Part shown: positions 56,559 through 63,836 of the stretch, in pieces
Numbering within the stretch: the stretch's first letter is position 1
Layout of the letters: each line of letters opens with the position of its first letter
Assembly: GCF_034274695.1 (NCBI RefSeq)
Contig: NZ_CP128362.1
Coordinates: forward strand, 1,736,001-1,800,000
Source of the DNA: Chitinophaga sp. LS1
GTDB lineage: Bacteria; Bacteroidota; Bacteroidia; Chitinophagales; Chitinophagaceae
Direction of reading: 5' to 3'
Length of the DNA: 64,000 bases
Position numbers and translations under genes: made by a program
Notes under the pieces: model-generated
Told to the model about the DNA's origin: nothing
The model's input: only the letters and a program-made list of their open reading frames with translations
Database searches by the model: none

Positions 56559-57613
56559 TATTGATAGAATTGTGTTCTGATGGTGATCAATAGTTCATTC
56601 GTCTTTGCTTCATCCGGCATCTCCGGCAGATCTGACTGCTCGTAGAGTTGTTCTATCCGGTCCAGCTTTTCATCTACCATATTCAGGAGATCGTTGTACT
56701 CAAAGCCGCCACTTTTTATTTTCAGGAGGAACTCCCTGTCCGGTCTTTCTACAATGATCTTTTTATGTACAGCAATTTCCTCCGCCATATTCAGCAGGCG
56801 AAAAGTGTGCATCATATTTTTTGCATCGTAGTTCTTACCATGCGAAAGGGTATTTTGAAAACGCACATCGTTTCTGTTCTCTACCCATTCCAGGTATTCT
56901 TTGTATTCACGGCAGTAAACGGAGTAACCATCTTTATTGAACTGCATCACGGCAACAGGGGAGAGGTCCTTCGGAATGCTGCTCAGACGAACATCATTGG
57001 CATCTTCGCCGGATATCATCCCTTTTAATGTACCCCCTTGCCGATGATACACTAAGTATACATCTCTAAAATGTGGTACACTGGTCAATCCGCAATCTTC
57101 TTGTTTAAAGTGATACTTTTCTAACCATGTAGCGAGTGGAATACTTCCATTTTCATCAATAACGTAACAGAATTCAGGTACACCCTTTCTCACTTTTTCT
57201 GCAGGACGGTTGATCATTTTATTCAGCCCTTTCGCTTTTTTTATCTGCGAAGCGGCATAACCAGCAAAAGTATCCTTACATAATTTCGAAAGAAAAGCTG
57301 ACGGTTTAATCAGTTCCATCAGCGGATGTCTGAACAGCACACAGCTTTCCGGTGTACCCAGTAATTCCAGGATATTAGGATTGTTCTTTTGTAATAGTTC
57401 CAGGAATCTTCCTATTTCAAAATATACTTCGTCGTTCGTTGCATTGGATACCTGTGGCGTATAAGTAAAACCATATAGCTCCTGCTGAGGTAATACATAA
57501 ATTCCTTTCAGGTCTGTATCTGAAGTGGCAGAATGCAATTGTTGGGAGCGACTGCCGCTGATGGCCTTCAACAACAGATGTTGAGGTTCATTCATTAATT
57601 GCTCAAAGGTCAT
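56558..57613 (-). CDS. RlaP-like nucleotidyltransferase (second of pair)
   Basis: A 351-residue DNA polymerase beta-superfamily nucleotidyltransferase of the RlaP/COG3541 type, a family linked to RNA-repair operons. The catalytic strand-loop is GSRSQQLHSATSDTDLKG (20-37), with the two Asp of SDTDLKG as metal ligands. The remainder is helical. The start at 57613 (MTFEQLMNEPQHLLL) was chosen because the 27 upstream in-frame residues are the antisense-like, Cys-rich overlap with the preceding gene. It overlaps that gene by 11 bases and is coupled to the dioxygenase remnant downstream. Confidence 0.85.
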   Translation of the reverse strand: MTFEQLMNEPQHLLLKAISGSRSQQLHSATSDTDLKGIYVLPQQELYGFTYTPQVSNATNDEVYFEIGRFLELLQKNNPNILELLGTPESCVLFRHPLMELIKPSAFLSKLCKDTFAGYAASQIKKAKGLNKMINRPAEKVRKGVPEFCYVIDENGSIPLATWLEKYHFKQEDCGLTSVPHFRDVYLVYHRQGGTLKGMISGEDANDVRLSSIPKDLSPVAVMQFNKDGYSVYCREYKEYLEWVENRNDVRFQNTLSHGKNYDAKNMMHTFRLLNMAEEIAVHKKIIVERPDREFLLKIKSGGFEYNDLLNMVDEKLDRIEQLYEQSDLPEMPDEAKTNELLITIRTQFYQ

Positions 57614-58367
57614 AGTTACGAATGTATTTTCTAAACAGCACATCCAGTTCAATCGTATCGTTCTTAAGTGGCAGCAGGTTGGCTGTCTTATCATTACAAT
57701 ATTGAATTGTATCAGCTATCCATTGTTGAAGAGCCATGACAGGTGAGATCAATGTTCTCTCATCAGCTGCCTGTTTTTGAACCAGCAATGCATCGATGGT
57801 TTGTTGCCATTGCGCATCGGTGATCAACGTTCTCAGTACATGAAATTCCATGGGAGGCACCTGTCCTTTTTCTACAATCCACTTTGCTGCCAGCAAAGGT
57901 CGTAGTGCATAGAAATACTTTTTGATCCGGACCTGGTCTCCCTGTAAGTCATTCTCAAATGTATTTTTCGCCATGGAAATGTAGTGGTGACAGCCGGCTC
58001 TTTCAGAGAAATATTTATTCGCAAGTGTCAGTAATTCAGTCTTGAGTTCTTCGTTAGCGATATACAATATAGGTGATTGTATCCATTCGTATAACGGTGC
58101 ATTTGACTTCAAAAAAAGTTGCAAAGCTTTGCGCAAATCCCACCCCCCAATGTCGAGTACTTCATTTACCGGTAATTCAATGACATCTTTTCTGTCAGCG
58201 ATACTTAGGTAATCATTTAACGGACGGATGTAAATAAATCGAACATCGTAGTCACTGTCAGGTGACGCAAATCCCCATGCTCTACTACCTGACTCACAGG
58301 CATATATGATTTTTACGCCCTGACTTTTTTCAATCATTGACAATTGTTCTGCGATGATTATTCTCAT
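57603..58367 (-). CDS. RlaP-like nucleotidyltransferase (first of pair)
   Basis: A 254-residue nucleotidyltransferase of the RlaP/COG3541 type. The polymerase beta signature is clear: GSRAWGFASPDSDYDVR (27-43), with the DSDYD acidic pair binding metal. Members are thought to add nucleotides or otherwise process RNA ends and occur with RtcB-type ligases. It is the first gene of a minus-strand operon with the second RlaP-like gene. No RtcB gene is present in this window. ATG start at 58367. Confidence 0.87.
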   Translation of the reverse strand: MRIIIAEQLSMIEKSQGVKIIYACESGSRAWGFASPDSDYDVRFIYIRPLNDYLSIADRKDVIELPVNEVLDIGGWDLRKALQLFLKSNAPLYEWIQSPILYIANEELKTELLTLANKYFSERAGCHHYISMAKNTFENDLQGDQVRIKKYFYALRPLLAAKWIVEKGQVPPMEFHVLRTLITDAQWQQTIDALLVQKQAADERTLISPVMALQQWIADTIQYCNDKTANLLPLKNDTIELDVLFRKYIRNYDL

Positions 58368-58460
58368 TTTTTTTCTGCTATTTTAAGGTCAACAACAATT
58401 GAATTTTCTGTTAATTAGCTATAGGAAAGCAATTCAAGCTAAAAAAAACTTTTGAAATAT

Positions 58461-58492
58461 TTGTGTAGAATGAAAAATTTATTTCATCTTTG
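58461..58492 (+). promoter_or_regulatory. Bacteroidota-type promoter for a short transcript
   Basis: TTG at 58461-58463, 21 bases, then CATCTTTG (58485-58492) closely match the TTG / TAnnTTTG pattern of the primary Bacteroidota sigma factor. Transcription would start near 58499 and run into the terminator at 58634-58662. Confidence 0.55.
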
Positions 58493-58522
58493 CATCGACA
58501 AAATTATTTAAACAATTCACAT

Positions 58523-58606
58523 ATGCAGTACCTCGTATTAAAAAATATAGACACAGTCGGTCTGAAGATCGGCACCGTCCGCGGGGAGTGTTATGTCATG
58601 AAATAG
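58523..58606 (+). CDS. 27-residue peptide or part of a small RNA
   Basis: A short ATG frame encoding MQYLVLKNIDTVGLKIGTVR and seven more residues (GECYVMK) sits inside a ~165-base unit with its own promoter and terminator. The composition reads like a real peptide rather than noise, but nothing identifies it. The alternative is that the whole transcript (about 58499-58662) is a structured small RNA belonging to the surrounding RNA-processing locus. Confidence 0.3.
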   Translation: MQYLVLKNIDTVGLKIGTVRGECYVMK

Positions 58607-58633
58607 TACAATCAACTAATTCAATATAACAAG

Positions 58634-58662
58634 AGCCCTGCAAGGAATTGCGGGGCTTTTTT
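58634..58662 (+). terminator. Terminator of the short transcript
   Basis: AGCCCTGCAA / TTGCGGGGCT (58634-58643, 58648-58657) with one wobble and a GGAA tetraloop, followed by six T. Confidence 0.9.
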
Positions 58663-58685
58663 CATTTACAAACCGACAAAAATTA

Positions 58686-58895
58686 ATGCGCATGCAAATG
58701 CAGTTGATATCCATACAATTCTTTATGCTAGCCGATCTACAAAGATCAGGCATATGGGAAGCGTATGCACATATATCAACAGTTGGGAAAAGTGGAAGTA
58801 TTGGATTTGGTACACCAGTTGGTGATGATTGTAAAGAAAATGATAGCGAGCGCGAGCCGGAAATATATCAACGACCTAGTTATATCTGGACATAA
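58686..58895 (+). CDS. Doubtful small ORF (69 aa)
   Basis: An open frame between two terminators, starting MRMQMQLISIQFFMLADLQR. No family resemblance; possibly non-coding. It is listed because it fills the only open stretch between the short transcript and the tRNA, and the hairpin at 58921 would serve as its terminator. Confidence 0.2.
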   Translation: MRMQMQLISIQFFMLADLQRSGIWEAYAHISTVGKSGSIGFGTPVGDDCKENDSEREPEIYQRPSYIWT

Positions 58896-58920
58896 TTAAC
58901 AATTATGTGCTCAGTTAAAA

Positions 58921-58953
58921 AACCCGGTCGTTACCAAACGGCCGGGTTTTTTT
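58921..58953 (+). terminator. Terminator-like hairpin abutting the tRNA
   Basis: AACCCGGTCGTT / AACGGCCGGGTT (58921-58932, 58937-58948), one wobble, ACCA loop and a seven-T run ending 58953. Only two bases separate it from the tRNA's first base, leaving no room for a tRNA promoter downstream of the hairpin. Confidence 0.85.
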
Positions 58954-58955
58954 AT

Positions 58956-59028
58956 TGGCCTGTGGCGCAACGGTTAGCGCGGTTGCCTTATACGCAAACG
59001 GTTACTGGTTCAAGTCCAGTCAGGCCAA
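58956..59028 (+). tRNA. tRNA with anticodon UAU (Ile, AUA codon)
   Basis: A full 73-base cloverleaf. Acceptor TGGCCTG/CAGGCCA (58956-58962, 59021-59027), U8, D arm GCGC/GCGC with A14, G18G19 and A21, anticodon loop CTTATAC with U33, anticodon TAT at 58989-58991 and A37, five-base variable loop, T arm ACTGG/CCAGT with loop TTCAAGT, discriminator A at 59028. CCA is not encoded. The anticodon stem has a G-A mismatch at its 27-43 pair, and the first pair is T-A. Most bacteria read AUA with a lysidine-modified CAU tRNA, so UAU is unusual. It may be a functional extra tRNA or a tRNA-like decoy. Confidence 0.8.
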
Positions 59029-59079
59029 CAAACAAGAATGTAAAAAAGAAAAAACGCAAACAACAAACATGACGTAGCC

Positions 59080-59565
59080 ATGGAAACTGTAAGAAGCTGG
59101 AGAAGGCTCAATGGTATGAAAATCACAAGCCCCATCGAAGATGAAATTGAGAAAGTACTGTCTGCCGAAAGTGGCGACGGCAATGCACTGAAAGTGTTTA
59201 TAGGTACAGATAGTCAGAAGAAGGGAAAGGTCGTGGAATTCGCCACCGTGATCGTTTTCCTGAGGAAAGGTAAAGGTGGATTCATGTATATACTGCATGA
59301 TTCTTCTATCCGCAGGATGAGTATAAAGGAAAGGATGCTCGCAGAAGTAGGCAAGAGTATAGAAGTTGCTTATTCACTGTGTCACCTCTTTACTAAGTAC
59401 AGTGTAGATATGGAAGTACACGCTGACATCAATACGAATCCAGCTTTTAAAAGTAACGATGCGCTGAAAGAAGCGATGGGGTATATCACAGGAATGGGAT
59501 TCACCTTCCGGGCTAAACCTCATGCTTTTGCAAGTACAAGTTGTGCGAATAAAATTGTTCATTAA
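59080..59565 (+). CDS. YkuK-family RNase H-like protein (DUF458)
   Basis: A 161-residue cytoplasmic protein with the RNase H-like YkuK fold: VFIGTDSQKKGKVVEFATV carries the first acidic strand, MEVHADINTNPAFKSND the second acidic position, and AKPHAFASTSCANKIVH the C-terminal conserved end. Biochemical role unproven; nuclease or RNA-binding function is inferred from the fold. It begins 51 bases after the tRNA with no terminator between, so both are probably on one transcript, which supports an RNA-related function. ATG at 59080 kept because family members start just before the WRR segment. Confidence 0.88.
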   Translation: METVRSWRRLNGMKITSPIEDEIEKVLSAESGDGNALKVFIGTDSQKKGKVVEFATVIVFLRKGKGGFMYILHDSSIRRMSIKERMLAEVGKSIEVAYSLCHLFTKYSVDMEVHADINTNPAFKSNDALKEAMGYITGMGFTFRAKPHAFASTSCANKIVH

Positions 59566-60060
59566 TCAATTCAATATAATGATCTACCTAACTAACTTTA
59601 TTTATGTAGACCTTAGTTTCGCTGGGAACGAAACAGTTGATAAAATTACTGCCAGGACCGGATCTGACCCCAGATCAACTGATGGATCCAAGCTGGCGCC
59701 AACAAGCATGCACTGGGGTGCAGGTCTTGTTGATAACGGTGGAGTACCAATGCCTTCAGGGTATAGGACTCTACCTATCCCCAAGTGGTCTGGATAGTAA
59801 TTTATCGGGCAAGTAATTTCACTTCACCTTTAAAATAAGATTTACTTATATGGTGTATGGCCTGAATACTGATACCAATATCCTGTAAGATATTGGGCCA
59901 GTATTCAGGGCCTTTGCCAAAAAATGTATACTGCTGCCAATACCAGCTATTGGAGTAGGATTTTTTTTATCTCATAAAAAGCATATACGCCGGCAAGAAA
60001 TTTTCATACAATCGCGTTCATTAATTGCGTACATTAAATCTACATTATAACCCGAGCAAT
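59566..60060. other. Gap between ykuK-like and carboxylesterase genes
   Basis: 495 bases. A 72-codon open frame (59579-59797) has no recognisable family and an equally open alternative frame overlaps it, so coding is doubtful. The clear structure is the long hairpin at 59859-59912. The esterase promoter should lie near 59950-60050. Confidence 0.5.
59859..59912. repeat. Long two-part hairpin
   Basis: An outer 11-bp perfect stem (CCTGAATACTG 59861-59871 with 59899-59909), extended by GG/CC across a one-base bulge, encloses an inner 8-bp stem (CCAATATC 59875-59882 / GATATTGG 59889-59896) with a 6-base loop. There is no T run. It could be an mRNA end, a structured RNA or a REP-like element. Confidence 0.75.
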
Positions 60061-61695
60061 ATGAAAAGAGTTCTTTTGACACTAGGCGTGCTGGTACAAT
60101 TGGCCTCTCTGAATTCATTTAGTCAGATAAAAGATCAGATCACCATTCACAATGGTATCGTTCAGGGAGTACGGGAACCGGGATCACCTATTCTAATCTT
60201 CAAAGGCATCCCTTATGCCCAGCCACCTGTCGGCCCTCTCAGATGGAAAGAGCCACAACCCGCTAAAAACTGGAAAGGCATCCGCAAAGCAGACCACTTT
60301 GGTCACAATGCGATGCAGAAAAACATCTTTGGCGATATGTCTTTCCGCTCATCAGGCATGAGCGAAGACTGTCTCTACCTCAATGTATGGACACCGTCCA
60401 AAACAGGTAAGGAAAAACTACCTGTATTAGTCTATTTCTACGGCGGCGGCCTCGCTGCCGGCGATGGGTCAGAACCACGTTACGATGGCGCCAGCATGGC
60501 GAAAAAAGGTATTGTAGCCATTACCGTCAATTACCGCCTCGGTATCTTTGGCTTCTTCTCGCATCCTGACCTGACACAGGAATCCCCTCACCACTCTTCC
60601 GGCAACTACGGCTATCTCGATCAGCATGCCGCCCTGGAATGGGTACGTGACAATGTCGCTGCCTTTGGTGGCGATCCAAATAAAGTGACCATCGCAGGCG
60701 AATCTGCAGGTTCTATCTCCGTATCCGTACACATGGCCTCTCCGCTCTCCAAAGGGCTCATAGCAGGCGCAATAGGGGAGAGCGGCGCTGCCATCAACCC
60801 TACATTGTACCCTGTACCACTGGCAGAAGCAGAAGCACATGGTACCTCATTCGCAGAAAAGATGAATGCCAACAATCTGGATGAACTCAGGGCTATTCCC
60901 GCAGAGAAACTGCTGGACTCTGTATTCTCTGTGGCCACACCTTACTCCTCTGCAACTATCGATGGCTATCTTATTCCCCGCTCACTACCTGAAATCTTCG
61001 AAGCAGGCGAGCAGGCACAGGTTCCCCTGCTGGTAGGATGGAACTCCGCAGAAGTACCTTTTCAGGCGATTATGAAGGCAGAAGCGCCTTCGCCTGATAA
61101 CTTTAAAAAGGTAGTCAGCCAAACATTCGGAGATAAAGCTTCCGGCATCCTGGAGCTATATCCTGCCAATAGCGAGGAAGAAACCATTCGCTCTGCTACC
61201 GCATTAGCCAGCGATCGCTTTATCGTATACAGCACCTGGAAATGGGCAGATCTGCAGGTCAAAACCAGCGGTCAACCCGTATACCGGTATATATTTTCAC
61301 GTATCCGCCCGGCTATGACTCCTAAAATGGGTAACGCCACCCCTGGCCTTGCCGGAGGTGTAAAAAAAGGCGATAACTCTAAACCAGCGCCTCCTAAATA
61401 CCCTACCGTAGGTGCATCGCACGCTTCTGAAATCGAATATGCACTGGGCAACCTTTATAGCAATAAAGTATATGCCTGGACGGCTGATGACTACAAAGTA
61501 TCCGCTACCATGCTGGATTACTTCGCCAATTTCATCAAAACCGGCAATCCCAATGGCAATGGCTTACCATTATGGGAACCCATCACCAAAAACAGTAAGC
61601 GTATCAACTACATGGATATCAATGTAAAGAGTGAACTGAAAGAAGAAACAGACAGAGAACGATATCTTTTCCTCGATAAGCTTTATATGAAATAA
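60061..61695 (+). CDS. Type B carboxylesterase/lipase, exported
   Basis: A 544-residue alpha/beta-hydrolase of the carboxylesterase type B family, hydrolysing carboxylic esters. A signal peptide (ends SLNSFSQ) is followed by FKGIPYAQPPVGPLRWKEP, SEDCLYLNVW, the oxyanion-hole loop YFYGGG and the nucleophile elbow GESAGS (Ser215); a conserved His lies in VGASHASEIEYALG. The ATG at 60061 was preferred over a TTG at 60025 because the signal peptide begins there. It ends in a perfect palindromic terminator. The substrate is not known. Confidence 0.94.
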   Translation: MKRVLLTLGVLVQLASLNSFSQIKDQITIHNGIVQGVREPGSPILIFKGIPYAQPPVGPLRWKEPQPAKNWKGIRKADHFGHNAMQKNIFGDMSFRSSGMSEDCLYLNVWTPSKTGKEKLPVLVYFYGGGLAAGDGSEPRYDGASMAKKGIVAITVNYRLGIFGFFSHPDLTQESPHHSSGNYGYLDQHAALEWVRDNVAAFGGDPNKVTIAGESAGSISVSVHMASPLSKGLIAGAIGESGAAINPTLYPVPLAEAEAHGTSFAEKMNANNLDELRAIPAEKLLDSVFSVATPYSSATIDGYLIPRSLPEIFEAGEQAQVPLLVGWNSAEVPFQAIMKAEAPSPDNFKKVVSQTFGDKASGILELYPANSEEETIRSATALASDRFIVYSTWKWADLQVKTSGQPVYRYIFSRIRPAMTPKMGNATPGLAGGVKKGDNSKPAPPKYPTVGASHASEIEYALGNLYSNKVYAWTADDYKVSATMLDYFANFIKTGNPNGNGLPLWEPITKNSKRINYMDINVKSELKEETDRERYLFLDKLYMK

Positions 61696-61697
61696 AA

Positions 61698-61725
61698 AAA
61701 TCCCGGTTACATGTAACCGGGATTT
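61698..61725. terminator. Terminator of the carboxylesterase gene
   Basis: AAATCCCGGTTAC / GTAACCGGGATTT, a 13-bp perfect stem with a two-base centre and flanking A/T runs, starting 2 bases after the stop codon. Confidence 0.88.
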
Positions 61726-61737
61726 TATCTTCGCGCC

Positions 61738-62487
61738 ATGAAATTCCTCTACCTGCTGCCTTTTTTTGGAATCCTCATAGCCTGTGGACACACTTCCAGC
61801 CCTCCGGAAGAAGTGTTTGCTTTCGATTATGAACTGCTGGAAAACCTATACCACCAGAGTGATTCCGTGATTGTACATGGCGATACGGTAGAGACGATCA
61901 GCTATTCTTTGGATACCACCGTCATCCAAACAGGCATTTTCGCCTATATGCAGCATGATTTCGAGATCTATGCACCTCCGAAGCTGATTGTACTCACAAG
62001 GAGGGCACAGGCATTAAAAAAACAGGGAAAAGACGCTACGGATGCGTTCAGGGAAATAGTAATCAATTATCCGGCAGAACTGGAAGAACGGCTCTATGAA
62101 ACCTCAGACATGAACGATCATTGCCAGATTTCTGTCAATACCGCCATGCTGGGCGCTTATGCCAATGAACAACTCAAAGACATCGATTCTGCTATCAATA
62201 TATTAAAGCCACAATTGGATAATGTGGAATCCTGGAGCTCGAGAATCCATGAAATGTATATCAGGCTATGTGTGGAGCGGTATGGTAAGGAAAAGGTGAT
62301 CCAGGAGCTGGAAAACTGCAAAGCAACACTGGCGCATACGGATACTCAACCAGAAATTGCCGAATGGGCGGTGACGGTATTCGGGGCAAGAATAGGGGAT
62401 ACGGGGATGAATGGCATGACACCCGAAGAAGCAGAAGCAGCTATCGATGAAATAGTGATCAATGATATCTGTAAACTGGTCAACTAA
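61738..62487 (+). CDS. Hypothetical lipoprotein (249 aa)
   Basis: The signal peptide with lipobox ILIACG predicts lipidation at Cys16. The rest is helical, acidic and TPR-like in spacing (for example DIDSAINILKPQLDNVESW), without a recognised family. It begins only 12 bases after the esterase terminator and its stop is one base from the stop of the convergent gene at 62489. Confidence 0.75.
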   Translation: MKFLYLLPFFGILIACGHTSSPPEEVFAFDYELLENLYHQSDSVIVHGDTVETISYSLDTTVIQTGIFAYMQHDFEIYAPPKLIVLTRRAQALKKQGKDATDAFREIVINYPAELEERLYETSDMNDHCQISVNTAMLGAYANEQLKDIDSAINILKPQLDNVESWSSRIHEMYIRLCVERYGKEKVIQELENCKATLAHTDTQPEIAEWAVTVFGARIGDTGMNGMTPEEAEAAIDEIVINDICKLVN

Positions 62488-62488
62488 C

Positions 62489-63148
62489 TTAAGCATCTTC
62501 AAACATCGTTCCTTTCAACCAATATCCATAACCGTCCATCGCCATCAACAATTCTTTCTTTAAACGCAGGAATTCCGTAGTATCGATCTCGCCATTCAAA
62601 CGCCTTTCTTCAAGTGCCTCCATATCCAGTTTCTTTTGTTTACGCTTTTGGGCATATCCAAACAACTCTGCATCCTTTTTTCTTTTTTCAATATACCCCT
62701 CAGTTTGCAAATAGTGATTGGGCTGGTCTGTAACCCTTTCCAGTGTATATCCACCCCTTTCAATACCGATCAACTTCTGGTATTGCAAAGTAGGTTGTTG
62801 CCGCACGAACATTTCGAATCCGTCACTGATAAATGATATATCTCCATTACGTGTAACGATCGTCCAATTGTGCCCGGATCTTTCAATATAATCAATCTGA
62901 AATCCATCACTCCTTACCACATCCATATCGAATCTTAACTCCCTGATTTGCTTAAACACAAACGTACAGGGAGCTATCCAGAAAGTAAACCTGAATCCTT
63001 TTACCGCTGGTTCATTAGATTTAAAAATATAATCTATATCCAGTTCCAGATCTCCCGTCATGGCCATCTCATATATGGTCACGTCATGCCAGTTCATTTT
63101 ATCAAAATCCACCTCAGTCCAGATTGGCTTTTCTAAAATATATTCCAT
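62489..63148 (-). CDS. Hypothetical protein (219 aa)
   Basis: A cytoplasmic protein with no signal peptide. The first ~140 residues are beta-rich (WHDVTIYEMAMTGDLELDID is a typical start of such domains), and the last ~75 form a charged helix with KRKKDAELFGYAQKRKQKKL. No family recognised. Normal codon use and a clean ATG support a real gene. Confidence 0.7.
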   Translation of the reverse strand: MEYILEKPIWTEVDFDKMNWHDVTIYEMAMTGDLELDIDYIFKSNEPAVKGFRFTFWIAPCTFVFKQIRELRFDMDVVRSDGFQIDYIERSGHNWTIVTRNGDISFISDGFEMFVRQQPTLQYQKLIGIERGGYTLERVTDQPNHYLQTEGYIEKRKKDAELFGYAQKRKQKKLDMEALEERRLNGEIDTTEFLRLKKELLMAMDGYGYWLKGTMFEDA

Positions 63149-63175
63149 ACTGTATATTACATAAAAATTAACCCT

Positions 63176-63625
63176 TTGATAAAAAAATTACTTACCCGTC
63201 CTTATCACCTGTTTTTGCTGATGGCAGTCGTTCTGTTCGTCTTATCCTTCTTTCATTTCAATAACTCAGTAGATTTTCATGCACATGATACCTATTATGT
63301 CATGAATGTTCCTTCTATTTACTGGGGCCTATCGCTATTCTTTTTGCTTTTCTGGATGATCTATCACTTCAGCTATCGGTTATTATACAGCAATAAACTT
63401 ATTTGGTGGCATCTCATGGGCATTATAATTTCCATTGCTGCAATTATTCTGTTTGGTCGATACCAATTATCCGGCATTAGGCATTATTATCAATACTCCA
63501 ACTTTGAACAGGTTAACACCTATCAACAGATAGGACGAATCATTGCGGTAACCATTATTGCCATTCAATTCCTTTATCCCATCAACCTGGTACTAGGGCT
63601 AATAAAACGTTTCAAAAAGTGGTAA
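63176..63625 (+). CDS. Small membrane protein, faintly COX1-like (149 aa)
   Basis: Four hydrophobic helices. Between helices 1 and 2 is DFHAHDTYYVM, reminiscent of the HDTYYVVAHFHYV segment of cytochrome oxidase subunit I, though the haem and copper histidines of a full oxidase are absent. The start is taken as TTG at 63176 (MIKKLLTRPYHLF); an ATG at 63224 would remove part of the first helix. Function unknown. It is divergent from the gene at 62489. Confidence 0.62.
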   Translation: MIKKLLTRPYHLFLLMAVVLFVLSFFHFNNSVDFHAHDTYYVMNVPSIYWGLSLFFLLFWMIYHFSYRLLYSNKLIWWHLMGIIISIAAIILFGRYQLSGIRHYYQYSNFEQVNTYQQIGRIIAVTIIAIQFLYPINLVLGLIKRFKKW

Positions 63626-63627
63626 TC

Positions 63628-63748
63628 CTATACTATTTCTATACTCATCCTATACTTGTTCTATACTATTTCTATACTATTTCTATACTATTTCTATACT
63701 ATTTCTATACTCATTCTATACTCATTCTATACTCATTCTATACTGCTA
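63628..63748. repeat. Tandem repeat, eleven 11-bp units
   Basis: Units start every 11 bases from 63628 to 63738. The consensus is CTATACTATTT, with a CTATACTCATT variant in later copies. The period is perfect throughout. It lies just after the stop codon of the small membrane protein gene. There are no spacers. One period is about one helical turn, so all units face the same side of the DNA. Confidence 0.92.
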
Positions 63749-63783
63749 AAAGCTCGCTACAATACTCCTTCTATACTTAAAAC

Positions 63784-63812
63784 AAAAAAAGGCAACCATC
63801 TCTGATTGCCTT
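63784..63812 (-). terminator. Terminator of the alpha/beta-hydrolase gene
   Basis: On the minus strand AAGGCAA...TTGCCTT forms a stem (63789-63795 with 63806-63812) followed by a seven-T run and TTTT, 25 bases past the hydrolase stop. Confidence 0.75.
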
Positions 63813-63836
63813 CTTCTATTGGACTTGATTCTTCTA

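Noticed and set aside
57614..57694. 27-residue N-terminal extension of the second nucleotidyltransferase
   Set aside because: It overlaps the end of the preceding gene and is Cys-rich out-of-frame sequence; the polymerase-beta domain starts after MTFEQL.
58956..59028. tRNA as an attachment site of an integrated element
   Set aside because: No integrase gene and no repeat of the tRNA 3' end were found within the window.
63628..63748. CRISPR array or replication-origin iterons
   Set aside because: 11-bp units without spacers; no replication gene or DnaA-box cluster nearby, so an origin is not supported.
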